A DNA stretch of 64,000 bases from Pseudanabaena biceps (GTDB lineage Bacteria; Cyanobacteriota; Cyanobacteriia; Pseudanabaenales; Pseudanabaenaceae), in NCBI GenBank assembly GCA_013361095.1, contig JAATWA010000001.1, positions 3,131,001 through 3,195,000 on the forward strand. Reading direction: 5' to 3'. Shown piece by piece: positions 33,163 to 41,272 of the stretch (position 1 is its first letter; each line of letters opens with the position of its first letter). The translations under genes were made by a program, and so were the position numbers. The notes under the pieces were generated by a model. The model was not told where the DNA came from. It saw nothing but the letters and a program-made list of their open reading frames with translations, and ran no database searches.

Positions 33163-34428
33163 TTGTCACTAGTAATATCAAAACGAAGTAGCGATCGCTT
33201 AGTGCTTGCCAATGGTCTGGTGGTTTTAGTTACTGAAAATCCCACGGTGGATATTATTGCGGCACGGTGCTTTTTTACAGGTGGCGAGCGACTAGAGACG
33301 AGTCACACATCAGGACTCACTCACCTTGCGGCTTCGATCATGACTCGCGGTACTGATCGCTATTCTTCCTTGGAAATCGCCGAACAGGTGGAGTCTGTGG
33401 GTGCATCTTTGAGTACTGAGTCTTCTAGTGATTATTTTTTACTATCCCTCAAAACTATTTCATCGGATTTTAGTGACATCTTGCGCTTGGGATCAGACAT
33501 TTTGCGATCGCCTAGCTATCCTGAAAGCGAATTAGCACTGGAAAGACGGCTCACGATTCAATCAATTCGCTCGCAGCAAGAGCGTCCCTTTACGATTGCC
33601 TATGAGCAGCTACAAAAACTAGTCTATGGCGATCATCCCTATGGATTTTCTAGCCTTGGCACGGAAGAAACCGTGGGCAGAATTAGCCGCGATGATCTTG
33701 TCAGCTTTCATCATCAGCATTTACGTCCCGATCAGATGGTAGTGAGCATTGCAGGCAAAATTTCTGCTGAACAGGCGATCTCTCTGGTTCAGTCCGCCTT
33801 TGGTGATTGGCAAAATCCCCAGACTTCCCACGTGCTGAAGACACCTGAGCCAAATTTTCAAGCCCGCTTAGTCACCCATGAGCAAGATACACAACAGGCG
33901 ATCGTGATGATTGGCTATCCTGCGCCACCCGTCAGCTCTCCTGACTATGCAGCGCTCAAAATTATTTCGACCTATTTGGGCAACGGTTTATCGAGCCGTC
34001 TGTTTGTGGAGTTACGCGAAAAGCGCGGGCTAGCCTATGAAGTCTCGGCATTTTATCCCACCCGTCTAGAAGCTTCTCAATTTGTGGCTTATATGGGTAC
34101 TGCGTCGCAAAATACAGGGATGGCGCTAGCAGGTTTGCGCCATGAGTGTGAGCGCCTAGCCACAACGATGCTCACTGAAGAAGAGTTAAAAATTTGCAAA
34201 AGTAAATTACTTGGACAATATGCACTGGGTAAGCAAACTAATGGTCAGATTGCTCAAGTTTATGGCTGGTACGAAGTAATGGGCTTAGGACTAGATTTCG
34301 ATCGCCTGTTTGTGGAGTCCATCAGCGCCGTAACTACTGACGACGTGCTAAGTGTGGCGCAAAAGTATTTTGTAGAACCTGCAATTTCCGTTGTCGGTTC
34401 TGCTGAGGCTTTGCAGCAAGTTGTATAG
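33163..34428 (+). CDS. M16-family peptidase-like, non-catalytic subunit
   Basis: 421 residues of the M16 fold. The position of the zinc motif reads GLTHLAASIM instead of HxxEH, so both Glu and the second His are missing and it cannot bind zinc in the usual way. The C-terminal RLFVELREKRGLAYE motif is intact. It starts with TTG after AGGGGA. It probably forms a heterodimer with the catalytic subunit encoded upstream and helps to bind substrate. Confidence 0.9.
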   Translation: MSLVISKRSSDRLVLANGLVVLVTENPTVDIIAARCFFTGGERLETSHTSGLTHLAASIMTRGTDRYSSLEIAEQVESVGASLSTESSSDYFLLSLKTISSDFSDILRLGSDILRSPSYPESELALERRLTIQSIRSQQERPFTIAYEQLQKLVYGDHPYGFSSLGTEETVGRISRDDLVSFHHQHLRPDQMVVSIAGKISAEQAISLVQSAFGDWQNPQTSHVLKTPEPNFQARLVTHEQDTQQAIVMIGYPAPPVSSPDYAALKIISTYLGNGLSSRLFVELREKRGLAYEVSAFYPTRLEASQFVAYMGTASQNTGMALAGLRHECERLATTMLTEEELKICKSKLLGQYALGKQTNGQIAQVYGWYEVMGLGLDFDRLFVESISAVTTDDVLSVAQKYFVEPAISVVGSAEALQQVV

Positions 34429-34429
34429 A

Positions 34430-34458
34430 AAATAGGCGGCGCAATGCGCCGCCCATTT
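34430..34458. repeat. Hairpin AAATAGGCGGCGC, AAT loop
   Basis: Thirteen-base arms with one mismatch, right after the M16 stop. Confidence 0.8.
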
Positions 34459-34459
34459 A

Positions 34460-34512
34460 AAACCCAAAAGATGAGAGGGGACGCATTGCGCCCCCTCTCA
34501 TCTTTTGGGTTT
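34460..34512. repeat. Family A hairpin, ATT loop
   Basis: 25-base arms AAACCCAAAAGATGAGAGG with one mismatch. Its outer right end overlaps the stop codon of the following minus-strand gene; AACCCAAAAGATGAG is the same arm start as at 314. Confidence 0.88.
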
Positions 34513-36211
34513 ATGTCTTAGGAAATTGATTATTCTCAGCTTTCTTGAGAGAAGTCAAAGACTGCTTGGAAATATTCCAATAGAGAAGTTGTTGATTTGG
34601 CTGGATTTTGACTCCGCTTACATCTTTTTGAGCAAAGGCATATTCTTTGTTTTGCCAGAGCGGAATGAAAGGCACATCTTCCGCGAGGATTTCTTGGATT
34701 TTTTGAAGCTGTTGCGATCGCTTATTTACATCTAGTTCTTTACGCTCACTGGCGATCAACTCATTCATTTTGGGATTGTAATAAAACGAACCTTGGAATT
34801 GGCTGCTTCCTTCCACACAGCGACTACCTTCAGCCTTCTCACATTCTAGAAATGGCTTGATGTAATTATCGGCATCTAAAATATCAGGAACCCAATCAAG
34901 TAGATAAGCGGGATAGGCTCCCTTATCCAGAAAAGCGTAGCCGATGGTGTTTTCTACTCGTTCAGTTTTGATCTGCAAAATCTTGCCGACATTTTTTTGA
35001 ATAGAAGCTCGCATAGTGCTAGCAATCAGGTCGCCATTACCACCATATTTGGGGGAATACCAAATTGAGATCTGGGCAGGATTGTCGTCAGAATATCCCG
35101 CTTGCTCTAATAACTGCCTTGCTAATTTACTATTGCTAGTGCCATATTTTTGCTCAAATACGGGCTTGGACTCAACAAAAGCATTAGGAATGAGGCTATA
35201 TAGTGGTGCGCGTTGCTTAAAGAAAACACGTGATTCTAAGAGCGATCGATCAATAGAGGCGGCGAGGGCTTGGCGGACTCGCACATCATTTAGTGGCGGT
35301 TGCTGTGTATTTAGCACCATATATAAGATGGTTGCCCCTTGCCCAGAAGCGATCGTCCAGCCATTGGCGATCGCATTTGCTTCTACATTTTTTACTTGGG
35401 TAGGGGTGAGAGTCTGAAAAGCAATGTCCACAGCATTGGTCTTAAAGGCATTCAGCAAATTTGAGTTAGAAGAAAAGAACTGGATGTCAATCCCCTTATT
35501 CAGAGGCTTCTTCCCCCAGTAATCAGGAAAATTATCTAGGCGCAAATAACTACCTTCTACAAACTGTGTTACTTGATATGGCCCCGTACCAATTAATTTA
35601 TCGGGTAAGAACAGCAGTTTTCCTGTTTTCTCGTCTTTAATATTTTTATAGACCTGCGGCGATATGGCAGCCGCTCCTGTAAAAGCTAAGAATTTTGGAA
35701 AGAACTGTAATGGTTGTTTGAGTTTGAAGACTAATTCGGCTTCATTGGGTACAGAAATAGACTCGATCACATCATTTAAGATGTATGCGGGTGCGCCTTT
35801 GCTATTAATAAAACGATCCAAGGCGAATTTCATCGCATAGGCATTAAAGTTGGTGCGATCGTGAAATTTGATGCCTTGACGGACTGGGACAGTATAAGTT
35901 AAGCCATCTTCGCTAACCTTGGGCATAGCGGTAGCAAGCTGAGGGACGATCTCGTTAGAGCCTTCTTTGTAGGTATAGAGACGTTCAAGGGTGTTATAAA
36001 AAACATTACTAATAAAAAATTCATTAGCATCGGCAGGATCAAGGGTGCGGATTTTGCTAGTTGTGCCTAAGATAATCCGATCGCTAGTGCGATCGCTAAT
36101 TCCCATTTTTTGGAGATTACTATTTGCCTTGCTGGTGCAGGCGACTAAGGCACTACTGATCATTAAGGCGATCGTTACCCAAACCCAAAAACGCCGCAGC
36201 AAATATCTCAT
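34511..36211 (-). CDS. ABC transporter substrate-binding lipoprotein, SBP_bac_5 family
   Basis: Peptide/nickel-type (DppA/OppA) binding protein of 566 residues. Basic start and hydrophobic stretch (FWVWVTIALMISSALVAC) with a lipobox, Cys25 as lipid site. The mature protein has the cluster 5 signatures TLDPADANEF and VRQALAASIDRSLL. Permease and ATPase genes are not adjacent; the DppB-like permease at 392-1420 could be a partner elsewhere on the chromosome. Confidence 0.92.
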   Translation of the reverse strand: MRYLLRRFWVWVTIALMISSALVACTSKANSNLQKMGISDRTSDRIILGTTSKIRTLDPADANEFFISNVFYNTLERLYTYKEGSNEIVPQLATAMPKVSEDGLTYTVPVRQGIKFHDRTNFNAYAMKFALDRFINSKGAPAYILNDVIESISVPNEAELVFKLKQPLQFFPKFLAFTGAAAISPQVYKNIKDEKTGKLLFLPDKLIGTGPYQVTQFVEGSYLRLDNFPDYWGKKPLNKGIDIQFFSSNSNLLNAFKTNAVDIAFQTLTPTQVKNVEANAIANGWTIASGQGATILYMVLNTQQPPLNDVRVRQALAASIDRSLLESRVFFKQRAPLYSLIPNAFVESKPVFEQKYGTSNSKLARQLLEQAGYSDDNPAQISIWYSPKYGGNGDLIASTMRASIQKNVGKILQIKTERVENTIGYAFLDKGAYPAYLLDWVPDILDADNYIKPFLECEKAEGSRCVEGSSQFQGSFYYNPKMNELIASERKELDVNKRSQQLQKIQEILAEDVPFIPLWQNKEYAFAQKDVSGVKIQPNQQLLYWNISKQSLTSLKKAENNQFPKT

Positions 36212-36259
36212 TTGATCCTTTTAGCCGAACTGATAACTGTATTTCTCACCGCTAAATTT

Positions 36260-36475
36260 TCTCATAATACCAAAACTAAAAATGGCTACGCCATTTTTAG
36301 TTTTAGAAACCAACTTTGGAGTTTTTAGCGCCGAAGGCGCTAAAAACTCCAAAGTTGGTTTCATACTCCTGTCCCACTATCAAAATAGACATTAAAAACC
36401 CAGAACTAGCGTGGCGGCGCGAAGCGCCGCCACGTCTGATTTTTCACTGGGAAGGGAGTAGTAAGAATTAATGTC
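36260..36475. mobile_element. Family C element, copy 3, split by a D insertion
   Basis: Left part 36260-36364: hairpins 36272-36304 (15-base arms, TAC loop) and 36306-36362 (27-base arms, GAA loop) followed by TTTCAT, as in copy 1. After the D element, GTAAGAATTAATG at 36461 matches the expected C end ATGAGAATTGCTG imperfectly. The junction TA is duplicated. Confidence 0.7.
36365..36459 (-). mobile_element. Family D element, copy 4 (95 bp), inverted
   Basis: Ends ACTCCTGTCCC and GGGAAGGGAGT with TA at both junctions. Hairpin 36410-36434, arms CGTGGCGGCGC; read in element orientation its loop is TTC. It lies inside family C copy 3. Confidence 0.85.
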
Positions 36476-36524
36476 GGAAATTTTTGGGAAGTAAAACCCC
36501 AGAAGAGTATTCGGAGTCTCACAC

Positions 36525-36932
36525 CTAATCATCTTTTGAAGAGCGCACGCCGAAAATGCCGATTAGATTACCAAAGGGATCTTTGAGTTGACACATAAAG
36601 TATCCATCTTCGCGATCTAAAGGTCCTCGATATATGGTTGCGCCTAGAGCGATCGCTCTGGCTACAACAGCATCAAAATCCGTAACTTTCCAATAGGCAA
36701 CCTGTCCTGCTGCACCAGAAGCCATTTTCTCATCCCATGGATGAAACCAAATTTCTTGATTACCAACACGAATAAAAAAATATTCAGGATTATCTAACCA
36801 AGTAATTTCAGAATCAAATAGCTGGGCATACCACTGAGCATTAAGGAGTGGCTCAGGGACAAAATACATAATTTCTGCAATGCCTTCAAACATATTGTTT
36901 GTATTACTTATAGTAGTTATAGCTGTTGCCAT
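36525..36932 (-). CDS. VOC (glyoxalase/bleomycin-resistance) family protein
   Basis: 135 residues with a single vicinal-oxygen-chelate module pair: IMYFVPEPLLNAQWYAQLFD and WFHPWDEK in the first half, RGPLDREDGYFMCQLKDPFG NLIGIF (split) in the second. The C-terminal DPFGNLIG motif is typical. Substrate unknown. An in-frame ATG 13 codons downstream is an alternative start. Confidence 0.82.
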   Translation of the reverse strand: MATAITTISNTNNMFEGIAEIMYFVPEPLLNAQWYAQLFDSEITWLDNPEYFFIRVGNQEIWFHPWDEKMASGAAGQVAYWKVTDFDAVVARAIALGATIYRGPLDREDGYFMCQLKDPFGNLIGIFGVRSSKDD

Positions 36933-36994
36933 TCTTGGTTTGAATTTTGGTGCACAACGCTTTCTTTCAGCAATATAGCTATCGCCAAATGTAC

Positions 36995-37027
36995 ATTGAC
37001 TGGCGGCGCGGAGCGCCGCCAGTCAAT
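36995..37027. repeat. Hairpin ATTGACTGGCGGCGC, GGA loop
   Basis: Perfect 15-base arms just before the stop of the fusion dehydrogenase gene; a near match of the hairpin at 18421. Confidence 0.9.
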
Positions 37028-37030
37028 ATT

Positions 37031-39007
37031 TTAAATTACGCGATCATTGCCGCCATCAATAGGAACTTGAGCAGCCGTCGTACAAGCAAACAAAGAGCCA
37101 CACATTTCCGCCGCTAGTTCGGCGACATCATGACTAGTTACTTCCACTTTCAGTAGATTATTGGTCTTGTATTCCGCCACCGTTAATCCATAATGTTGGG
37201 CGCGGGATGCCAGAACTTCTTCTGTCCAAAGCCCTGTGTCAAACACAGCATTGGGATGCAAAGTATTAACACGAATGCGATCGCCACTCCATTCTAGAGC
37301 CGCTACGCGCATTAGTTGCGTGAGCGCCGCCTTAGACGCAGAATAAGCTGCCGCCGCAGGCCCAGGGGCTGGTACATTTTTAGAACCGATCGCTACAACC
37401 CGACCACCATTAGGAGCGATTTTCAGCAATGGATAACATTCACGCATTAGCACTAGATTTGCATCAAGGTTGATATGCATGACCTTTTGCCATGTGGCGG
37501 TATTCAGATTCTCAATCCGACAGCCAGATGGGAAAATCCCTGCGTTAAGAATCAACATATCTAGACCGCCAAAGGATTGTACGGCTTTGTCGATCGCCTT
37601 AGCGATCGCGACTTCATCACTGACATCGCAAATAACGCCGACAAAATCAGGGCGATCATAGAGATTCTCAATATCAGGATTGATATCGATGCCCACGACT
37701 GCCGCGCCCCTCTTTAACAAAGAATTTACACAGGCTTTGCCGATCCCTGATGCAGCTCCTGTGACTAAGGCAATCTCACCAGTAAAGGGAGCAGCCGAGC
37801 CACCTTTTTTAAGTTTGGCTTGCTCTAGTTCCCAATATTCCACCGCAAAAATATCGCTAGTGGGCAGAGCTTGATAGCCTCCCAAAAGTTGCGATCGCTG
37901 AATAATCTCCATCGTATGCTGATAAATATCCGCCACGATCGCGGCATCTTTAGCTGATTTGCCAACGGTAACTAGTCCGAATTGGCGATCAAGAATAACC
38001 CTCGGCGCAGCATCAAGAATCGTGATTGGTTGCGTGGATTTAGTAGATTCTTCCGCAAAATAGGCATGATAAGCTTCGGCATAGGCTTTAATATCGCGAC
38101 CAACTAGAGGCAATCGCTTAGTCCGAATTACATGATCAGGAGTAGCACAACCCTGTTGAGAAATGATATGCACATCTTCGCTTTGGGCAAAGTTTAAGCA
38201 CTGTTCATCGATATGAGAACTTAAGATTACGGGGAAACCCGCAGTTTGCGAAACTTCAGAACGTAACTTGGCAATTTCTGACCTTACCTCCACGACCTTG
38301 GTTGCAACCAGAGAAGAGCTAGAAATATGCCAAGCATTGTGCTTTTGTAAATAAATTTCGGCGCGATTAACCAAGTCAATCATCCGCTCATAGGATTCGT
38401 GGGCAGTTGCGCCAAAAGAGAAAATCCCGTGATTCATTAACACCATGCCTATGGTGCGATCGCTCTTTTCGGCTGCAAACTTTTCCGCACATACTCGCGC
38501 AAGGTCAAACCCCGGCATCACATAGGGAATGATCACGACATCATCGCCATAGATTTCTCGAATTCGTTCCCATCCATTTGCAGTATTAGTGATCGAGATA
38601 ACCGCGTCGGCATGGGTATGATCAACAAATTTGTAAGGCAAACTTGCATGGAGAATTGTTTCTACCGATGGTGCAGGTGCACTCGCCTTAGTCATTTGGG
38701 CCTTCAGTTCATTCACCATTTGTGAGTCTGAGAGAACTGATAACTTCGCTAGTTTTAATAAATGAGCCATCCGCACAGGTGCAAAACCTGCCTCCGCGAT
38801 CGTTTCTAAATCCCAACCACTTCCTTTAACATAAAGAATCTCTTCTTCTTCACCAACGATATTCTTCTCGCGAATTTTGACGGAAGTATTCCCTCCACCA
38901 TGCAGTACCAATGACGGATCGCGTCCTAATAACCTCGATGTATATACTCTTAAGCCTAAATCACCTTTATATTCCGCAGCCTCGCGATCTCTCCACAAAC
39001 TTTTCAT
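37031..39007 (-). CDS. Bifunctional class II aldolase / short-chain dehydrogenase
   Basis: 658-residue fusion. The N-terminal half (about 1-400) is a class II aldolase/adducin domain with HTHADAVISITNT zinc ligands. The C-terminal half (from about 410) is an SDR with VTGAASGIGKA and the catalytic YSASK. The fusion is known from rhamnose or related sugar catabolism (RhaD-type aldolase/dehydrogenase), splitting a ketose phosphate and processing lactaldehyde. No sugar kinase or isomerase is adjacent, so the exact substrate is unclear. Confidence 0.88.
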   Translation of the reverse strand: MKSLWRDREAAEYKGDLGLRVYTSRLLGRDPSLVLHGGGNTSVKIREKNIVGEEEEILYVKGSGWDLETIAEAGFAPVRMAHLLKLAKLSVLSDSQMVNELKAQMTKASAPAPSVETILHASLPYKFVDHTHADAVISITNTANGWERIREIYGDDVVIIPYVMPGFDLARVCAEKFAAEKSDRTIGMVLMNHGIFSFGATAHESYERMIDLVNRAEIYLQKHNAWHISSSSLVATKVVEVRSEIAKLRSEVSQTAGFPVILSSHIDEQCLNFAQSEDVHIISQQGCATPDHVIRTKRLPLVGRDIKAYAEAYHAYFAEESTKSTQPITILDAAPRVILDRQFGLVTVGKSAKDAAIVADIYQHTMEIIQRSQLLGGYQALPTSDIFAVEYWELEQAKLKKGGSAAPFTGEIALVTGAASGIGKACVNSLLKRGAAVVGIDINPDIENLYDRPDFVGVICDVSDEVAIAKAIDKAVQSFGGLDMLILNAGIFPSGCRIENLNTATWQKVMHINLDANLVLMRECYPLLKIAPNGGRVVAIGSKNVPAPGPAAAAYSASKAALTQLMRVAALEWSGDRIRVNTLHPNAVFDTGLWTEEVLASRAQHYGLTVAEYKTNNLLKVEVTSHDVAELAAEMCGSLFACTTAAQVPIDGGNDRVI

Positions 39008-39094
39008 TTTTAACCCATTCTAATAACGATTACATCAACTTTGATATGACATAATGAAAGATCTACTTAGCAAAGCTTCTAGAAACAAATACAA

Positions 39095-39135
39095 AATGCC
39101 ATCAAATGTTTATTTGTTGAACATTTGATGGCATT
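39095..39135 (-). terminator. Hairpin downstream of the DUF1906 gene
   Basis: Sixteen-base perfect arms AATGCCATCAAATGTT with a nine-base loop, followed on the minus strand by TTTTG. It lacks the GC core of the repeat families and lies 34 bases after the DUF1906 stop. Confidence 0.6.
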
Positions 39136-39169
39136 CTTATCAACAACAACTAGAGAGTTGCTATTGTTG

Positions 39170-39964
39170 CTATTTTTTTAACCATTGAACTTTACCACCA
39201 TCATTATCAACAATAGTAAAGTCAATATCTACATCAGGAATGGTTTCACCATTCGCAAATTGTAGATCTATTTCAAAAGCATCACCATTACCTTTATCAA
39301 TCAAATTCACTCCACTTAGTTTGCTCTTTTGTGATGAAGTCAAATTAAGAGGTTGAAATAATTGATACCCTCGATCTCCTGATCTTGGTTTTGGAGGATC
39401 GGCTTGTGATGCTGCGTGCCAAAAATGTTCAAATAGAGTTCCTGAGAAAAGCTGTTGTGCATCCAAACCATTCTTAGATCCTATATACACCCCAGGAATG
39501 TATCCATAGGTGCTTAGAGCTTTATACCATTCATTGCAAAAACCTTGAATTTCTCTTGGAGACGAGCCTGGGCTTACCTCTTCTAAATCTAAAAATATAT
39601 TTACTCCAGGTGGAAATCCACATTCAAAAGCATAGTTAGCAGCATTTCCGCCAAAACGCTTTCCTAGGCTTTCAGTTGCAAACCAGCCACCATTACTTAC
39701 ATGTTGTACAAGAAAAAGTGCAAGCCCTGAATCTAAGATATCCTGTGCTTCATCAAAGGTAATATCTGGCGATCCGATAGGTTCCAAGTTTGGCTCTAAT
39801 CTCGCCACATATCTGACACAAAATGAGAAGCCTGCAGCGAAAGCTGCTTTTGCCTCGTCTGATGTAATAGGATGAGAAACATCAAATCCAAGAGATCCGT
39901 CAGGAGCAGATTCAACACGGTATTTAGTTTTGTCTAGTTTTCTAGGCATTTGATTATTTAACAA
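39170..39964 (-). CDS. DUF1906 glycoside hydrolase-like protein
   Basis: 264 residues resembling the Rv2525c-like/DUF1906 TIM-barrel domain: GFDVSHPI near the N-terminus, CVRYVAR, LFLVQHVSNGGWF and FLDLEE with the acidic pair typical of the family, then GYIPGVYIGS and HFWHAASQAD. No signal peptide is seen. It may act on cell-wall or other glycans, but catalysis in this family is poorly established. The surrounding DNA is AT-rich and free of hairpin repeats, as expected for an acquired gene. Confidence 0.75.
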   Translation of the reverse strand: MLNNQMPRKLDKTKYRVESAPDGSLGFDVSHPITSDEAKAAFAAGFSFCVRYVARLEPNLEPIGSPDITFDEAQDILDSGLALFLVQHVSNGGWFATESLGKRFGGNAANYAFECGFPPGVNIFLDLEEVSPGSSPREIQGFCNEWYKALSTYGYIPGVYIGSKNGLDAQQLFSGTLFEHFWHAASQADPPKPRSGDRGYQLFQPLNLTSSQKSKLSGVNLIDKGNGDAFEIDLQFANGETIPDVDIDFTIVDNDGGKVQWLKK

Positions 39965-40116
39965 GTGAAGTAGACAAAGCTAATCTAGATAGCGATTTAT
40001 ATATAACATTTTTTACAAAGTAAAAGCGATTTCTACGCAGATAGCCGTAATTAAACTTAATAGTGGGTTTCACTCAGAGAAAATGAGAAAATCTGTATAG
40101 AAAATATAAATTTGCA
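39965..40116. other. Gap upstream of the DUF1906 gene
   Basis: 150 AT-rich bases with no repeat, hairpin or ORF that I can support. Confidence 0.4.
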
Positions 40117-40430
40117 TCAGTCATCTACTTCTAGGTTTGCTTCTTGACGAATTATCTTTAGATTTTCCATAAATCCATCAAAACTGTTATCTTTAGCAAA
40201 TATTCCCGCATACTTCATCGGATGAGAAATAGGACGATAAGACTTGATGTCTGATGTTACTTCTACACTTATAAACTTGCCCCTAGACAGTTGAGCTTCT
40301 AGAGCAGACTTAGCCTTGAAATTGCTTCTTCTTCCTCCGTTTTGCCCTCAGTTGTTACGTTAGACATACCAACAACTGAAGCTACAAAGCTCTGTTGAGA
40401 CTGACTCTGCACAAAAATTTGATATTGCAT
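40117..40430 (-). pseudogene. Frameshifted HicB-like antitoxin
   Basis: Two overlapping frames join into one protein. The first reads MQYQIFVQSQSQQSFVASVV up to EEEAIS; the second, one frame away, continues KAKSALEAQLSRGKFISVEV and SHPMKYAGIFAKDNSFDGFM, ending EVDD at 40117. A one-base indel near 40320 breaks it. The layout resembles cyanobacterial HicB-like or PIN-associated antitoxins. No toxin gene is adjacent. Confidence 0.65.
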
Positions 40431-40486
40431 AACGGCACTCTTTTTTGACCCCTTCAACTATTCTAGTTGATTGACTAATTGGCTAA

Positions 40487-40503
40487 GGTGGGCATTGCCC
40501 ACC
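40487..40503. repeat. Short hairpin GGTGGGC-ATT-GCCCACC
   Basis: Seven-base perfect arms just before the ridA stop; unlike the main families in sequence. Confidence 0.6.
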
Positions 40504-40527
40504 CTACTGTTGAGACTGTTGAGATGG

Positions 40528-40920
40528 TTAGATAGCGACGATGCACTCAATTTCGACAAGGGCATCGAGGGGAAGTCGAGCGACTTGAACAGTGGAACGG
40601 GCTGGGAATGGAGCGAGAAAATATTTGCCGTAGATTGCATTTACTTTCGGGAAATCTGCCATATCTGCGAGAAATACGGTGGTTTTAATCACATTGCTTA
40701 AGTCTGCACCTGCCTCAGCGAGAACGGCTTGAATATTTTTGATTACCTGTTCGGCTTGTTCTTCGACAGTGGTAGCCAAGATTTTGCCGATCGAAGGATT
40801 GATCGCAATTTGTCCTGCCATAAAAATCAATTTGCTAGTGGCTGGAACAGCGATCGCTTGGTTATAGGGGCCAACAGGCGCAGGGGCTTTGTCAGTGAGA
40901 ATTACTTCTTTTTGGCTCAT
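40528..40920 (-). CDS. ridA: RidA-family reactive imine/enamine deaminase
   Basis: 130-residue trimeric YjgF/YER057c/UK114 protein that hydrolyses 2-aminoacrylate-type intermediates. Signature motifs: GPYNQAIAV, GQIAINPSIG, and PARSTVQVARLPLDALVEIE including the substrate-binding Arg and the Glu. Length is standard. Confidence 0.94.
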   Translation of the reverse strand: MSQKEVILTDKAPAPVGPYNQAIAVPATSKLIFMAGQIAINPSIGKILATTVEEQAEQVIKNIQAVLAEAGADLSNVIKTTVFLADMADFPKVNAIYGKYFLAPFPARSTVQVARLPLDALVEIECIVAI

Positions 40921-40987
40921 TCTTCAGGAAATTAATAATTGGTTAGTGATGTCGATTATATAGCTGTAGCTAGCCAAGTTAGGACAT

Positions 40988-41040
40988 AAAACCCAAGAGA
41001 GAGTGGCGGCGCTTTGCGCCGCCACTCTCTCTTGGGTTTT
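40988..41040. repeat. Family A hairpin, 25-base arms, TTT loop
   Basis: Perfect arms AAAACCCAAGAGAGAGTGG ending CGGCGC. The flank TTAGGACAT recurs at other A copies (for example before 62083). Confidence 0.92.
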
Positions 41041-41109
41041 GGCTTTTTCTTAACATTGATGACTATAGCTATAAAATCTTTTGGGTTCACCAAGCTATGA
41101 GCGAAAATT

Positions 41110-41187
41110 TACAGTGATTTGCACTTAAATTCAAACCAATAAATTTTTTAAAAGCACTGCAAAACAAAGCTTTCAAAAAAAATATTG
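41110..41187 (+). mobile_element. Decayed family B element
   Basis: Starts TACAGTGATTTGCACTTAAA, like the B left end TACAGCGCTTTGCGCT with substitutions, followed by an AAATTTTTTAAAAGCACTGC stem that no longer pairs fully. The right end is lost. Confidence 0.6.
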
Positions 41188-41272
41188 TATTTTTGTCTCG
41201 CTTTTGGCGATCATGTAAACTTAGCTTAACTAACTTTTGTAAACTTACCCGATTCTCCTGTAACCAAAGCCA

